Below the pieces are notes generated by a model. The model saw nothing but the letters and a program-made list of their open reading frames with translations, searched no databases and had not been told where the DNA came from. The translations under genes were made by a program, and so were the position numbers. From Pseudomonas putida (GTDB lineage: Bacteria; Pseudomonadota; Gammaproteobacteria; Pseudomonadales; Pseudomonadaceae), in the NCBI GenBank assembly GCA_029953615.1, contig CP124529.1:2570998-2634997 (forward strand): 64,000 bases of DNA, given 5' to 3'. Positions 28,536 through 40,145 of this stretch are shown here, piece after piece; position 1 is the first letter of the stretch; the number at the start of each line of letters is the position of its first letter.

Positions 28536-29684
28536 ATGAGCCTTAACATTTTCTGGTTCCTCCCTACCCACGGTGACGGCAAGTACCTGGGCACTTCCGA
28601 GGGCGCCCGCGCCGTCGACCACGGCTACCTGCAACAGATCGCCCAGGCTGCCGACCGTCTCGGTTTTGGTGGCGTACTGATTCCGACCGGGCGTTCCTGC
28701 GAGGATTCCTGGTTGGTGGCAGCGTCGCTGATCCCGGTGACCGAGCGCCTGAAATTCCTGGTTGCCCTGCGCCCCGGGATCATTTCGCCGACCGTGGCAG
28801 CGCGCCAGGCTGCGACCTTGGACCGCCTGTCCAATGGCCGTGCACTGTTCAACCTGGTGACCGGGGGTGATCCGGATGAGCTGGCTGGTGATGGCCTGCA
28901 CCTTAGCCATGAAGAGCGCTATGAAGCCTCGGTCGAATTCACCCGTATCTGGCGCAGAGTGCTGGAAGGTGAAAACGTCGATTACGACGGTAAACATATT
29001 CAGGTGAAGGGCGCCAAGCTGCTCTATCCACCGATCCAGCAGCCTCGACCACCCCTGTATTTCGGTGGCTCGTCCGAAGCCGCGCAAGACCTGGCCGCAG
29101 AACAGGTAGAGCTATACCTGACCTGGGGTGAGCCACCGGCAGCCGTAGCCGAAAAAATCGCCCAGGTGCGTGAAAAAGCTGCCGCTCAAGGCCGGGAAGT
29201 CCGCTTTGGTATTCGCCTGCATGTGATCGTGCGTGAAACCAACGAGGAAGCCTGGGCTGCCGCCGACCGCCTGATCTCGCACCTGGACGATGACACCATC
29301 GCCCGTGCCCAGGCATCGCTGGCACGTTTTGACTCGGTGGGCCAGCAGCGCATGGCGGCCCTGCACGGCGGCAAACGCGACAACCTGGAAGTCAGCCCCA
29401 ACCTCTGGGCGGGTGTCGGCCTGGTACGTGGCGGTGCCGGCACTGCACTGGTCGGCGATGGCCCGACTGTGGCGGCGCGGGTCAAGGAATACGCCGAGCT
29501 CGGCATCGATACCTTCATCTTCTCCGGCTACCCGCACCTGGAAGAGTCGTACCGGGTGGCCGAGCTGCTGTTCCCGCACCTGGATGTGCAACGCCCGGAG
29601 CAAGCCAAGACGGGCGGTTATGTGAGCCCGTTTGGCGAAATGGTGGCCAACGACATCCTGCCCAAGTCCGTGGCGCAGAGCTGA
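28536..29684 (+). CDS. ssuD: FMNH2-dependent alkanesulfonate monooxygenase
   Basis: A 382-residue luciferase-fold enzyme that cleaves C-S bonds of alkanesulfonates, giving aldehyde and sulfite with FMNH2 from SsuE and O2. It starts [15 protein letters not shown], typical of SsuD, and contains the conserved RSCEDSWL active-site loop with the family cysteine and the [11 protein letters not shown] segment. The family mobile loop with arginine lies near residue 295. Length matches E. coli SsuD (381). GAGGAG precedes the start. Confidence 0.96.
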   Translation: MSLNIFWFLPTHGDGKYLGTSEGARAVDHGYLQQIAQAADRLGFGGVLIPTGRSCEDSWLVAASLIPVTERLKFLVALRPGIISPTVAARQAATLDRLSNGRALFNLVTGGDPDELAGDGLHLSHEERYEASVEFTRIWRRVLEGENVDYDGKHIQVKGAKLLYPPIQQPRPPLYFGGSSEAAQDLAAEQVELYLTWGEPPAAVAEKIAQVREKAAAQGREVRFGIRLHVIVRETNEEAWAAADRLISHLDDDTIARAQASLARFDSVGQQRMAALHGGKRDNLEVSPNLWAGVGLVRGGAGTALVGDGPTVAARVKEYAELGIDTFIFSGYPHLEESYRVAELLFPHLDVQRPEQAKTGGYVSPFGEMVANDILPKSVAQS

Positions 29685-29694
29685 GGGTCAGGCC

Positions 29695-30492
29695 ATGAGT
29701 CGTGCAACTTCCAACAACTTTGGCCAGCGCCTGGCGCCATGGGCGCTGCCGGTACTGCTGCTGGCCGCCTGGCAACTGGCGGTCAGCGCCGGCTGGTTGT
29801 CGACGCGTATCCTGCCGGCACCCAGCGCCGTGGTCAGTGCCGGCGTGGAGCTGGTGCGCAGTGGCGAGATCTGGACTCACCTGGCCATCAGTGGCTGGCG
29901 TGCCGGGCTGGGCTTCGTCATCGGCGGTAGCATCGGCCTGCTGTTGGGCTTTATCACCGGCCTGTCTAAGTGGGGCGAGCGCCTGCTCGACAGCTCGGTG
30001 CAAATGATCCGCAACGTACCGCACCTGGCGCTAATCCCGCTGGTGATCCTGTGGTTCGGCATCGACGAGTCGGCAAAGATCTTCCTGGTCGCGCTGGGCA
30101 CGCTGTTCCCGATCTACCTGAACACCTACCACGGCATCCGCAACGTCGACCCGGCGCTGGTGGAAATGGCGCGCAGCTATGGCCTGTCCGGTTTCAGCCT
30201 GTTCCGCCAGGTGATCCTGCCAGGGGCACTGCCGTCGATCCTGGTCGGCGTACGTTTTGCCCTGGGTTTCATGTGGCTGACCCTGATCGTTGCCGAAACC
30301 ATCTCGGCCAACGCCGGCATCGGTTACCTGGCAATGAACGCTCGTGAATTCCTGCAGACCGACGTGGTGGTGCTGGCGATCGTGCTGTATGCCGTGCTCG
30401 GCAAGCTTGCCGACCTCGCCGCCCGCGGCCTGGAACGTGTGTGGCTACGCTGGCATCCGGCGTATCAAGTGGCCAGGAAGGAGGGCGCATGA
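29695..30492 (+). CDS. ssuC: Alkanesulfonate ABC transporter permease
   Basis: A 265-residue permease with about six membrane helices and the EAA loop [20 protein letters not shown]. It starts at ATG 29695, 10 bases after ssuD; an earlier in-frame start at 29632 lies inside ssuD. Its stop overlaps ssuB by four bases (ATGA). Confidence 0.94.
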   Translation: MSRATSNNFGQRLAPWALPVLLLAAWQLAVSAGWLSTRILPAPSAVVSAGVELVRSGEIWTHLAISGWRAGLGFVIGGSIGLLLGFITGLSKWGERLLDSSVQMIRNVPHLALIPLVILWFGIDESAKIFLVALGTLFPIYLNTYHGIRNVDPALVEMARSYGLSGFSLFRQVILPGALPSILVGVRFALGFMWLTLIVAETISANAGIGYLAMNAREFLQTDVVVLAIVLYAVLGKLADLAARGLERVWLRWHPAYQVARKEGA

Positions 30493-31301
30493 CCGTACTC
30501 AAGGAACAGCCGCCACGCCTGCTGCGTGGCATCCCGCTGGCGTCCAGCGGCCTGCGCAAGACCTTTGGCCAGCGCGAAGTGCTCAAGGGCATCGAGCTGC
30601 ACATTCCGGCCGGTCAGTTTGTCGCCATCGTTGGCCGTAGCGGCTGCGGCAAGAGCACCTTGCTGCGCCTGCTGGCGGGTCTCGACCAGCCGACCGCAGG
30701 TCAGTTGCTGGCCGGCGCTGCGCCGCTGGAGCAGGCCCGCGAAGAAACCCGCCTGATGTTCCAGGACGCACGCCTGCTGCCGTGGAAAAAGGTGATCGAC
30801 AACGTTGGCCTGGGCTTGTCTGGCGACTGGCGCCCGTGTGCGCTGGAAGCGTTGGAGTCCGTTGGCCTGGCCGACCGCGCCAATGAATGGCCGGCTTCAC
30901 TCTCGGGCGGCCAGAAGCAGCGCGTGGCCCTGGCCCGGGCGCTGATCCACCAGCCGCGCCTGCTGCTGCTGGACGAGCCGCTCGGTGCGCTGGATGCATT
31001 GACCCGTATCGAGATGCAGCAACTGATCGAACGCCTGTGGCGTCAGCACGGCTTCACCGTGTTGCTGGTGACCCACGATGTCAGCGAGGCAGTTGCCGTG
31101 GCTGACCGGGTGATCCTGATCGAGGACGGCGAGGTCGGGCTCGACCTCACTGTTGACCTGGCACGGCCTCGCGCGCGCGGTTCGCACCGCCTGGCCGCGC
31201 TGGAAAGCGAAGTCCTCAACCGTGTGTTGTCGGCCCCGGGCGCTGCGCCCGAGCCGGATCCTGTAGCCCCTTTGCCCACGCAACTGCGTTGGGCGCACTG
31301 A
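30489..31301 (+). CDS. ssuB: Alkanesulfonate ABC transporter ATP-binding protein
   Basis: A 270-residue ATPase with Walker [10 protein letters not shown], signature LSGGQKQR and Walker [16 protein letters not shown]. It energises SsuC. ATG 30489 was chosen from the ATGA overlap with ssuC. The C-terminal tail (about 235-270) is proline-rich and poorly conserved in the family. Confidence 0.95.
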   Translation: MTVLKEQPPRLLRGIPLASSGLRKTFGQREVLKGIELHIPAGQFVAIVGRSGCGKSTLLRLLAGLDQPTAGQLLAGAAPLEQAREETRLMFQDARLLPWKKVIDNVGLGLSGDWRPCALEALESVGLADRANEWPASLSGGQKQRVALARALIHQPRLLLLDEPLGALDALTRIEMQQLIERLWRQHGFTVLLVTHDVSEAVAVADRVILIEDGEVGLDLTVDLARPRARGSHRLAALESEVLNRVLSAPGAAPEPDPVAPLPTQLRWAH

Positions 31302-31329
31302 ACCCCCAGAAGCTAAAAGGAAGCAAATC

Positions 31330-31545
31330 ATGACCATCAAAGCCATCAACGTTCGCAACCAGTTCAAAGGCACCGTGAAGGAAATCCTCGAAGGCCCGGT
31401 ACTGTCGGAAATCGACGTGCAGACTGCCTCGGGCATCGTCACTTCGGTCATCACCACCCGCTCCGTGCGTGAGCTGGAGTTGCAAGTGGGTAGTGAAGTG
31501 ATTGCCTTCGTAAAATCGACCGAAGTGTCTATCGCCAAGCTGTGA
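31330..31545 (+). CDS. ssuF: Molybdopterin-binding-like protein SsuF
   Basis: A 71-residue Mop/TOBE-domain protein (IKAINVRNQFKGTVKEI, SVRELELQVGSEVIAFVKST). SsuF is required for organosulfonate use in P. putida although its exact role is unresolved; Mop proteins bind molybdate or similar oxyanions. AAAAGGAAG precedes the start, 28 bases after ssuB. It ends the ssu operon. Confidence 0.95.
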   Translation: MTIKAINVRNQFKGTVKEILEGPVLSEIDVQTASGIVTSVITTRSVRELELQVGSEVIAFVKSTEVSIAKL

Positions 31546-31558
31546 TGGGTGTTGACCA

Positions 31559-31679
31559 TGGGGCTGCTTGGCAGCCCTTCGCGGGCACGCCCGCTCCCAC
31601 AGGTCCTGCGCAGGTTTCAGGTTTTGCGCGGACCCTGTGGGAGCGGGCGTGCCCGCGAAGGGCCGCACAGCGGCCCCAA
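31559..31679. repeat. REP pair, family C
   Basis: Facing CTTCGCGGGCACGCCCGCTC copies with GGGGC(T)GC outer flanks, filling the gap between convergent ssuF and the giant toxin-like gene. Confidence 0.9.
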
Positions 31680-31689
31680 TGATGCTGCG

Positions 31690-34600
31690 TCAGCTGGCCG
31701 GCCGCAGATCGCCGAATAGCCGGTTGGCCTGGGTCTCGTTCATGCTGCCGCGCCAGGCGCCGTTCCCCATGTCGCGTTCGCTCGCCAGTTTCAGGTGGCC
31801 TGCTTCCAGCCGGTTGAAACCTTGTGCCGGTTTTTGTCGGAAGTGAAAGTGTGCATACCACAAGGCCTGCCGGCTACTCCGATCAAGGATGCGATATTCC
31901 TCCAGGTATTCGACCGGGTTGCCTTTGCGGTCCAGCTTGGGATTCAAAGTGCGCGACCAGGCAATTTCGACTTCCCGCTCGGCAAGCAGGTATTCCAGAT
32001 AACCAACGGTAGGCTTTCTGGTGACCTTGGTCTGGGCGATGCGCAGTTCGCGGCCAAGTGCCTCCATCTGCTCGGCAGCGGTATTCAGCCTTTGCGTCAA
32101 GGTTCGTTGCCCATCGGTCATTGCATCCCCTGCTTTCTGACCAATCCTGTCGGCAATGAAGCGCAGCTGCTGCGCGTGCCCTTGGGCGATGTCCTCCAGG
32201 TCGGCAGGGACTGCTTGCGGCGTCTGATACCGGCGTAGCTTGGCCTGCTGCCTGGGAATATCGTCCAGACGAGCCGTGGCGGTTTCCACCAGGTTCGCCA
32301 TTGTCTGGGTGGGCGCCGCGCGTTGTGTTGTCGACAACTGCCATTGGCCTGTTTCGTTCCTGGCATAAGTGGTATGGGCTTGATCGGAATGTGGCTGGTT
32401 GATACGCATGCGTGCCTGCCCTCGCTCGACGTACTCGGTGCCGATCAGCGGGCCTTCCACGGTTTCGAACAGGCGTGGCCGGCTAATTCCCTGCCCAGGC
32501 TGGCGACCGGTGCGTTGTCGGGCGGCATTGGCCCTGTCGAGGCTGTTTTCGATGTCGTCGATCAGCTGACGCAGCAGCTGTCGCAGGGAACGGTTTTCCT
32601 CGGGCGACAGAAGGTTCTGGAAATTGTCTTCCCACGCCCTGACGTAATTCAGGAATCGTGCGTAGTGGCTTTGTGCGCTTCGCAGGAAGTTGCGCTCCTG
32701 GGCTCGACTTAGACTGGCCTGGGGCAATTGCAGGTGGCTGTAGAGGGTGCTGCGCAATGCAACGCCTTGCTCGTGGAAGTGTGTCATGAATGCGCTGATC
32801 TGCGGATGTCCGACGGCGCTTGCCTTGAATAGCGTCAGCGAAAGAATCGATGCCCGGACAAGTCGTGCATTGGTAAGATCGAGGACCAATCCTGTCTCTT
32901 CTACCAACAGCTGGTAACGGGTCAATGCGCTGCCTTGCAAGGTATTGCGCCTGCGCCTGATGACGAATGGCCAAGCGCTCCACTTCCTGCAAGGTTTCGA
33001 TCAGCTCGCGATTGGCCGTCAATACCTCCTGGGTCAGGCGCTCCACCCGTTCGATGGTGGCAGTGTGCCCATGCAGGGCCTGGAACGCAGCTTTAGCACG
33101 CTGGACCTCATTCGTCGCCAGGGTGAAGCGTTCCGACACCAGGCGCATCTCGCGGACGCTCATCTCGCTGATGTTTTCCTCACATATTGCGGCGAACCTG
33201 GCGTGGTCCGCCCTGCTCAGCGTGGAACGCTGTTCGCGCAGGCGCACAAGGCTGCGCGTGTTGAACTCGATGTTGCGGTTGAGTTCTTCGACCAGCTGAC
33301 GACGTGCATTGGCGAGCGCAGCCCTTTGCGAGTCGGTAGGGCGAACCCCATCTGCGACTGCCTGGCGGGCCGTGCGGTAGCTGGCTTCCCTGGTCCTCAG
33401 GCTATCTCGCGTACGCACCAGCCCGTCGTTTATATCGTGAGCGAGATCCATGCCGGTCAATTGCCGGGGGTGTCGGCGAAGGATCCTGCGCCAGTATGCG
33501 ATGCCCTGATTGTGCAGGGTGGTGAGTATGCCGCCGCCGCCTTGCAGGCCGTTGTCGACCAGCAGGCCGCTCAGCCTTCCCGGGGTTTCCCAGAGCCCCT
33601 GTTCACTCAAGCGCACAGGTTGGCGGTAGGTGCGCAGGCCTTGGGGTTTGAGCCGCCAGGTGGCGTGCGCCGGGTCCCAGCCCACTGCATACCAGGCGTT
33701 GTTGCGCGAGATGAAGTGTTGTTGGCTTGCAGTGTGTTCGAACACACTTGCCCCTTGGGGATGGGCGGAAGGTACCATCGGGCCTGCTGGTAATTCTGCC
33801 TCGTAACCCGCGAATGGGCTTGGCGGGGTCTTGCGAATTCCGCCGGTTGGCCTGAACGGGTCAAGACGCTGGCGTTGTCGGGTCAACTGGCGTGCAGTGG
33901 CTGCGGAGTTGCCTGCGGTGGCCGCCACCGGTGCAAGCGTGAGCAGGGCATCGGTCAATGACTGTAGCAGGCTGACCAGGTGTTGCAGGCCCTCTTCCAG
34001 CTCACCCCTGTCGAATGCCGAGACAGCGGCGTTAGCCGTGTGCCAGCCATCGTACAGCGCCAACGCTGTGCCTGCGCCGGGCAATATGCTGAGTGCCAGC
34101 CTCAAGCCGAGAAAGAAGTAACGGTTGAACACCTCGGGCTCGGCAAGCGCCATGTCGGCCTGGCTACGCGAGGTAGCGCGATGAGTGCGGATGAGTTCGC
34201 CCATGTCCTGGGCGGCTTCGTAGGTTGGCAAGGTTTCATTGCGCACCGAACCCATGCCTATGAAGGTGCGGAATCCGGTTCGCAATGCCTGGTTGATGTA
34301 CCGCTCATGTTCATCCGGGTTACCGGCCTGCGTCCGGGTTGCCAGATAGTGGGCCATGCCACGCTCCAGCGCCATCGTTTGCAGCGCCTCGCAGGCGACC
34401 TGGGGGGTTGCATGCTGAGTGATGATCCTGCCGTTGGGGGCATCCGGCATATACAGCAGTACCGGCCCCGCCATACCCTTGATGACGCTGATACCCGACA
34501 GGCCCACGCTGTTACTGGACCCGTCAGCAGCAGTGCCCGGTGCCAGCACCAGCGCGTGGTAGGTGATGGTTCTGGCGACAGTGCCGTCGACCTGCTCATG

Positions 34601-37180
34601 GCAGAACCTTTCCAATAGCTGCTGGCCTGCGGTGTCAAGGCTGGCTGGCCTGCTCAAGGTCAGCAGCCGCAGGCGGTGTTCGTAAGGCGCACGCAGGGTT
34701 TCCTGGCGCCATTGCGCCTGCCAGCCGGACTCGTGGGCAAAGCCCAGGTAGGCCTTGACGATACGTTGTTCGTAGCTGCCGGCGGCATCCAGCTGGGTAA
34801 TCATCGAGGTGATATAGGCTGGCGTAAGTGCCAGTTCCAGCGTGCGGTTCGCCGGCTTGCACCTGATTGTGGCATTGCCCAGCCTGAGCCGCCGATTATC
34901 ATCCAGTGCCAGCAGTATGAAGGCTTCCAGATTAACGTCACTGCGCTTTTCGCTGAACACCGGTATATCCCGGGACCCAGCGCCGCCAATGGCCGATTGG
35001 CCGGTTACCACCTTTTTCACGGCTACGCTGTCGGCGATGTCGAGGATGATCTGCGGAATGTCCTGAATGGCAAATTCGTTGCGCAGATGTTGATGCAACA
35101 GGTGGCGGGTGAATTGCTTGCGTGACGGCAAGCTGATCCTGAGCAGGTCGCTTGAGGCAAGCAGTGCGTCTCGCAACGCATCGACCTGTTTGGCCATACC
35201 GTCGAGCTGCTGCGGGTCAAGGTGACGCAAGGGGGCAAGCTGTGCGTGCATGCTGCTGGTACGGTTCTTCTCCGCAAACCGTGCCAGGGCCATCTCCCTG
35301 GCGCGGTTCGCGCTTATGCACAGGCGCTGTCGGACATGCTCCTTCGAGATGTCGGCAGGCAGCGCGGCAACAATAGCCTCCACGCAATGCTGCATGAAGT
35401 GCGACTCGATCGCTGTATGGCTGAACGATACCGATGTGGCGTTGGCCAGAGCCTCCAGCAATTGCAGGCTGTCGGCCGGCTGCGCCGCTTCCAGCAGTGC
35501 GTCCGGCCATGCGCCATGCAGCGTAGCCAGCAGACTTCCGGCAAGGGCCGCCTCGTGTTCGAAAGCCCGCAGCCCGCCACGTTGGCCTGGCCTGTAAAGC
35601 AGTATGCCGGGGGCGTGGGTGTCGTCGTTTTCTCCGGGAAGGGCACGGAAGGTCATGTAACCGTGCAACTGCCAGCTCTGTTCTGCAATCACCAGCTCCA
35701 GGGTGTTGGCCTGTACCAGGCGTTGCAGGCCAGGCTTGGGCCTGTCGACGAGCTGCTCGATCCAGTCCAGATGCGTATCTGACAGCTCCCCCATGGTGTG
35801 TTGCAGGCGAGCTTCCTTGAGCAAGGCTTGGCAAAGCCCTTCGCTGATCTGTTCAAGTGGCGTGTTGTCACCCACGCGTTCCTTGAGGTTGGTGCTCGTC
35901 AGCACGGCTGGCAGTTCCAGCAAAAAGACGTCCCGGGCATCTTTAAGTACCTCGAGCGCTGCCTGGCGTTCCCTCAGGAGCGTGACCTTGGCAGAGGTGG
36001 GCGCTGTCTCTCCGGCCAGATACTGCTCCAGCAGTGTTTCCTGACGCTCGATCGACTGCTGGCGCCAGGCGATGGGCAGGTGTTGTTCCAGGCAGGCGAA
36101 GTGAGCCTCTTCCTCCGCCAGGGCGGTATCGTCAGCGTTCACCTGGTCGATGGCGCTTTTCAGCGTCGCATCGAGTGCCTCGCGAACCAGATCGCTGCGC
36201 TGGCGTTCCCAGGTTTGCAGGTCGGACAAGTCCAGTGAGTCCGTTTCGCTTTGCAGGCAGGCTTGAAGCAGGTGGTGCTGGGTAATTTCCTGATCCTGGC
36301 GGAGCATTTCCGCCAGTAGTGCACTGAAGCCATCGCTTTGCACATCGGTGACGACGACGTTCTGTCGTGCGCCTTCGACAATGGAAGATCTGGGGTCCGA
36401 CCAGAACCAGGATCGATTGGCGAAGACCCAGTCACGCAACGATTCAAGATCGCTGAACGCCAGCACCGGATGCAACCTGGCTGGCAGGTAGAGCAGCCAG
36501 GGTGTCTGGCCTGCGTGAGGGCGGATCAATAATGCGGCTGTACTGGTCAGCGTGTTTCCTGGCGACAGTTGCCATTCCAGCAGGGCGTGTTGCGCCGAGG
36601 GCTCCCTGCCGCGCAGCCAACCTTTGATATCTATCGTGCCCAGGCCATATGCAGTGTCCAGGCTGCCGGTGAAATGCTGGCGAAGCAGTTTGCTTGCCTG
36701 GGCTTTTCGCGAGGTATCGGTACCGGGCATGCGCCCATCCCAGTAATTGCCCGCAGCGTGAAACTGCGCTGCCCTGACCACGGGGCCAAGGTTCTGCGCC
36801 CATGTATCGGCAGTGGTCGTTGCGTATGCCGCTGTATCGGTGAAGCCCCACGGGGTCCAGTCGGCAAATGGATTGGCAAAGACCGGGCCAGCCAGCAGGC
36901 GGGTGGCGAATGTCAGCATGCTCACCTGGCTCTCGCCATGGCGCAAGCCGCAATGGCTGGGGTCCAGTTGCAGTTGAGCCTGCAAGGTGTCGTGCACGGT
37001 TTGCTGCAGGCTGGGTGCCTGGCTCAACAGGGTTCGCAGCTGTCTGGTGCTGCGTTCCAGGGATTGCCGCGCTGCCGTGAGCAGGTTGCCTTTGCCGGCC
37101 AGTAGATGACGGGGGCTGCCGGTACCGGTAACAGGCAGTGTCTTGACCAGATCGCGCTGGTGGTTTGCAGAGGTGGGCAT
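31690..37180 (-). pseudogene. Giant dermonecrotic-toxin-like (DUF6543-type) protein, one-base frameshift
   Basis: Once one base at 32941-32942 is removed, this is a single 5490-base frame of 1829 residues from ATG 37180 (MPTSANHQRD, GAAGAGA upstream) to 31690. The N-terminal ~400 residues (LDPSHCGLRHGESQ, NPFADWTPWGF, WLLYLPARLHPVLAF) resemble the dermonecrotic-toxin-like DUF6543 proteins of Pseudomonas. Near residues 1010-1070 is a hydrophobic pair of segments (LGLRLALSILPGAGTALALY) that could insert in membranes. A beta-rich module follows (ISRNNAWYAVGWDPAHATWR), then a long helical, charged C-terminal third. No signal peptide is visible. As written, translation would stop shortly after a shift at about residue 1413, losing the last 416 residues. 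The family is assigned by resemblance only and the activity is unknown. Confidence 0.75.
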
Positions 37181-37234
37181 GAGCAATCGTCTCTTCAAGG
37201 GCTGGTGTTGACTGCCCTTTATTGAATTGATCGC

Positions 37235-37254
37235 GGTGGTACGAGGGGTGGTAC
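37235..37254. promoter_or_regulatory. 8-bp direct repeat between tetR and the toxin-like gene
   Basis: GGTGGTAC occurs twice (37235-37242 and 37247-37254) with a 4-base spacer, 55 bases upstream of the toxin-like start. A possible regulator binding site; significance is uncertain. Confidence 0.3.
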
Positions 37255-37261
37255 TTGTATC

Positions 37262-37897
37262 TCAGCCGCTGCAGCGCAGTGGCAGGAAGGGCGGCAAGTA
37301 AAGCGAGAGATAGGCTTCGAATACGCGCATGCCTTCCTCGGCCATGCGCGGTGTGATTTGTTCGAACAGCTGCATGGAGCGCGCGTAGACGCGATCGCTC
37401 AGCTCCATGGCCAAGGCGAAGACATCCACATCGTTAGGCATCGTCGGCAGCTGGAAATGCCGATCGAACAAGCTATGCATCAATTCGCCCAGTTCCATGT
37501 CGTGCTGGCGGTCGGCCTGCACTACCTCGCTCAACCCGTGCTGGGCAAGGATCAACTGACGCGCTGCGGCATCCTCGTTGTAGATATCGAGCATGCGCTG
37601 CTCGACCAGCCGCGACAGTTGGTGCCAGGTGCTGAAGGCGCAGCTGTCGATCGGTGCACTCAAGGCCTCGCGAAACGCCCGGTGCACGTCGGCCGTCAAC
37701 GCCTCCAGCAAAGCCGGCACGCTGGCGAAAAAGTGGTACACCGACGACGGTGGAATCTGTGCGCGTTCGGCCACGCTATAGATCGAAAGCGCCGCTACGC
37801 CTTGCTCGGCCAGCAACTCGCGGGCAGCAGCCAGAATCGCCTCGATCCTGGCCTGGCTGCTGGCACGCGGCTTGCGCGGGCTGGCGCTGCGGGTCAT
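37262..37897 (-). CDS. TetR-family transcriptional regulator
   Basis: A 211-residue repressor-type protein with an N-terminal TetR helix-turn-helix (about 30-60, IYSVAERAQIPPSSVYHFF) and a C-terminal ligand domain. The N-terminus is basic (TRSASPRKPRASSQAR). Its ATG overlaps the gshA stop, so it is probably transcribed with gshA, and the toxin-like gene follows 81 bases later on the same strand. Ligand and targets are unknown; autoregulation or control of the toxin-like gene are possibilities. Confidence 0.85.
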   Translation of the reverse strand: MTRSASPRKPRASSQARIEAILAAARELLAEQGVAALSIYSVAERAQIPPSSVYHFFASVPALLEALTADVHRAFREALSAPIDSCAFSTWHQLSRLVEQRMLDIYNEDAAARQLILAQHGLSEVVQADRQHDMELGELMHSLFDRHFQLPTMPNDVDVFALAMELSDRVYARSMQLFEQITPRMAEEGMRVFEAYLSLYLPPFLPLRCSG

Positions 37898-39474
37898 CAG
37901 TTGCTGATCGCCAGGATGCTGGCCTGGTAGGCGCCGACGAACAGGTCGAAGTCGCCCACTTCCTGCTGTTCCAGGCGCGACTGTTCGGCCAGTGATTCGC
38001 GGGCCAGGGTTTCGAAGGCTTGCTGACGTTCGACTGGCAGTGGCTGTTCGCGGAAGGTTTCGGCGTGAATACGGCTCTGGCGCAGGGAGAACCTGACGAA
38101 GCTTTCGTCATGCTCGGTCATGCGCGCCAGCACCTGGGCCGACGGGGTCAGCGAGGCGTCGTCTACCTTGGCTTGTTGGGCATCCAGGGCCTTGCCGTGT
38201 TCTGCGCCGCCTTGCGCCTGGTCGAGCAGCTCAGCGAGTGGGCGGATACGCTCGATCAGCTCGCTGGCCCAGTCTTTCAGGCCGATCGGCTGGCCATTGC
38301 GGTGCAGTTCCAGGTCCGGGCGACGGCCTTCCTTGACCACGGTCAGGAAATTGCTGGTGCACTGGCCGCATTCGCCGTTATCCAGTTGCGGGCTGTCTTC
38401 CAGTGCGCAGAACAGCAGGAACGCGTCCAGGAAGCGCGCCTCGGTCAGGTCGATGCCCACCGGCAGGAACGGGTTGATGTCCAGGCAGCGCACTTCCACA
38501 TACTGCACGCCGCGCGAGGTCAGGGCCTGGATCGGTCGTTCGCCGGTGTAGGTGACGCGCTTGGGGCGAATGTTCGAGTAGTACTCGTTCTCGATCTGCA
38601 GGATGTTGGTGTTCAGCTGTACCCACTCGCCATCCACGTGTGTGCCGACTTCGACGTAAGGCGGGTAGGGCGTGCCTACCGCCTTGCGCAGGCTGTCGGT
38701 GTAGCTGGCCAGGTTGTTGTAGCACGGCGTGAGACCGGCCTGGGCGTTGCTCTGGTAGCCCAGGTCGCTCATGCGCAGGCTGGTGGCGTAGGGCAGGTAC
38801 AGGGTTTCGGCGTCCAGCTCTTCGAGCTGGTGCGGGCGGCCACGCATGAAGCCTTTGTCCAGGGCCGGCGAGGCGCCGAACAGGTACATCAGCAGCCAGC
38901 TGTAGCGGCGGAAATTGCGGATCAGCGCGATATAGGCCGACGACTGGTAGTCGCGGTCGCTCTCGCTGCCGCCTTCTGCGGCGCGCAGCAACGGCCACAG
39001 CGCTTCGGGCAGCGAGAAGTTGTAATGGATACCGGCGATGCACTGCATGGTGCGGCCGTAGCGCAGGGCCAGGCCCTTGCGGTAGACGTGCTTGAGCTTG
39101 CCGATGTTCGAGCTGCCGTACTCGGCGATCGGGATGTCCTCCTCGGCCGGCAGCGTGCAGGGCATCGACGGGCTCCACAGGTATTCGTCGCCCAGCTTGC
39201 TGTAGACGAAACGGTGGGTCTCTTCGAGGCTTTCCAGCACCTTGGCCGGGTCGGGCAGGGCTGGGGTGATGAACTCCAGCAGCGACTCGGAATAATCGGT
39301 GGTGATCTGCTCGTTGGTCAGCGCCGACCCCAGTGCTTGCGGATGCGGGGTCTGGGCCAGGCGACCTTCGTCGGTCACGCGCAGGCATTCGCGCTCAATA
39401 CCGTGCAGGCACTGCTTGAGCAGGGGGAGATTGGCGCCGAGCAGGCTCAGGCGGCGGTTGAGGAGGTCGCTCAA
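37897..39474 (-). CDS. gshA: Glutamate-cysteine ligase
   Basis: A 525-residue GshA of the gamma-proteobacterial type, which joins glutamate and cysteine with ATP in the first step of glutathione synthesis. Motifs include GIERECLRV near the start, [25 protein letters not shown] and [10 protein letters not shown] 39474 (protein MSDLLNRRL) is chosen because AAGGA sits seven bases upstream, whereas the GTG at 39489 has none. It consumes cysteine produced by the upstream sulfur genes. Confidence 0.95.
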   Translation of the reverse strand: MSDLLNRRLSLLGANLPLLKQCLHGIERECLRVTDEGRLAQTPHPQALGSALTNEQITTDYSESLLEFITPALPDPAKVLESLEETHRFVYSKLGDEYLWSPSMPCTLPAEEDIPIAEYGSSNIGKLKHVYRKGLALRYGRTMQCIAGIHYNFSLPEALWPLLRAAEGGSESDRDYQSSAYIALIRNFRRYSWLLMYLFGASPALDKGFMRGRPHQLEELDAETLYLPYATSLRMSDLGYQSNAQAGLTPCYNNLASYTDSLRKAVGTPYPPYVEVGTHVDGEWVQLNTNILQIENEYYSNIRPKRVTYTGERPIQALTSRGVQYVEVRCLDINPFLPVGIDLTEARFLDAFLLFCALEDSPQLDNGECGQCTSNFLTVVKEGRRPDLELHRNGQPIGLKDWASELIERIRPLAELLDQAQGGAEHGKALDAQQAKVDDASLTPSAQVLARMTEHDESFVRFSLRQSRIHAETFREQPLPVERQQAFETLARESLAEQSRLEQQEVGDFDLFVGAYQASILAISN

Positions 39475-39603
39475 GATGTATTCCTTCACGCGTCAGTCGC
39501 CCCAATATGGGGGTAGAAAAGACGGTCTACAAGGGTAGTGGGAAAAGGAACTGGCGTTGTCGCCTGGTTTACGCGGTTCTGGCATTGCGCAGCGCCGACT
39601 TCG

Positions 39604-39724
39604 AGGGCCGCTTGGCAGCCCATCGCCAGCAAGCCGGGCTTCCACATGTAAACCACGATATCCAGGCTTGTGGATTACCTGTGGGAGCCCGGCTTGCCGG
39701 CGATGGGGCGCGAAGCGGCCCCCT
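39604..39724. repeat. REP pair, family B variant
   Basis: Arms CATCGCCAGCAAGCCGGGCT and CCCGGCTTGCCGGCGATGGG face each other. One arm has diverged (CTTCCACATG for CTCCCACAGG). It lies between gshA and the thioesterase gene. Confidence 0.82.
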
Positions 39725-39761
39725 GCTGTTGCCGAAAATACCGCAGATACTGCTTGGTGAG

Positions 39762-40145
39762 CTAGAGAACCGCGAAGGTTCCTTGCGCTTTCGCCACCAG
39801 CTTGTCGCCCTGAACTACGTCGGCGTCGACCACCAGGGTGCGCCGCCCGGCGTGCAGCACACGGGCGATGCACAGCACCTCGCCGTCACTGACGGCGCGC
39901 ATGTAGTTGATCTTGCACTCGATGGTGACGCTTTGCTGGTCGAAACCATGGCTGGCCGAGCAGGCCAGGCCCATGGCGATGTCCACCAGGCTGAAGATCG
40001 CCCCGCCGTGCAGCTTCTGGCCACGGTTGCGCAAGTGTGGCTCAAGTGCCAGGGCTACCTCGGCAACACCTGTTTCCAGGCGTTGCAGGCGGCAGCCGAG
40101 CAGCTGGCTGAAGGCGCTTTCGACGTATGCGCGTGGTACGTCCAT
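39762..40145 (-). CDS. Hotdog-fold thioesterase (PaaI-like)
   Basis: A 127-residue single hotdog domain with the PaaI-type signature HGGAIFSLVDIAMG. Such enzymes hydrolyse acyl- or aryl-CoA thioesters; the substrate cannot be predicted. ATG 40145 shares one base with the tex stop, so the gene is translated after tex. Confidence 0.87.
   Translation of the reverse strand: MDVPRAYVESAFSQLLGCRLQRLETGVAEVALALEPHLRNRGQKLHGGAIFSLVDIAMGLACSASHGFDQQSVTIECKINYMRAVSDGEVLCIARVLHAGRRTLVVDADVVQGDKLVAKAQGTFAVL

Noticed and set aside
32483..32940. C-terminal tail of the first giant-gene frame past the shift
   Set aside because: After 32940 it is arginine/proline-rich shadow sequence; the true continuation lies in the other frame ending at 31690.
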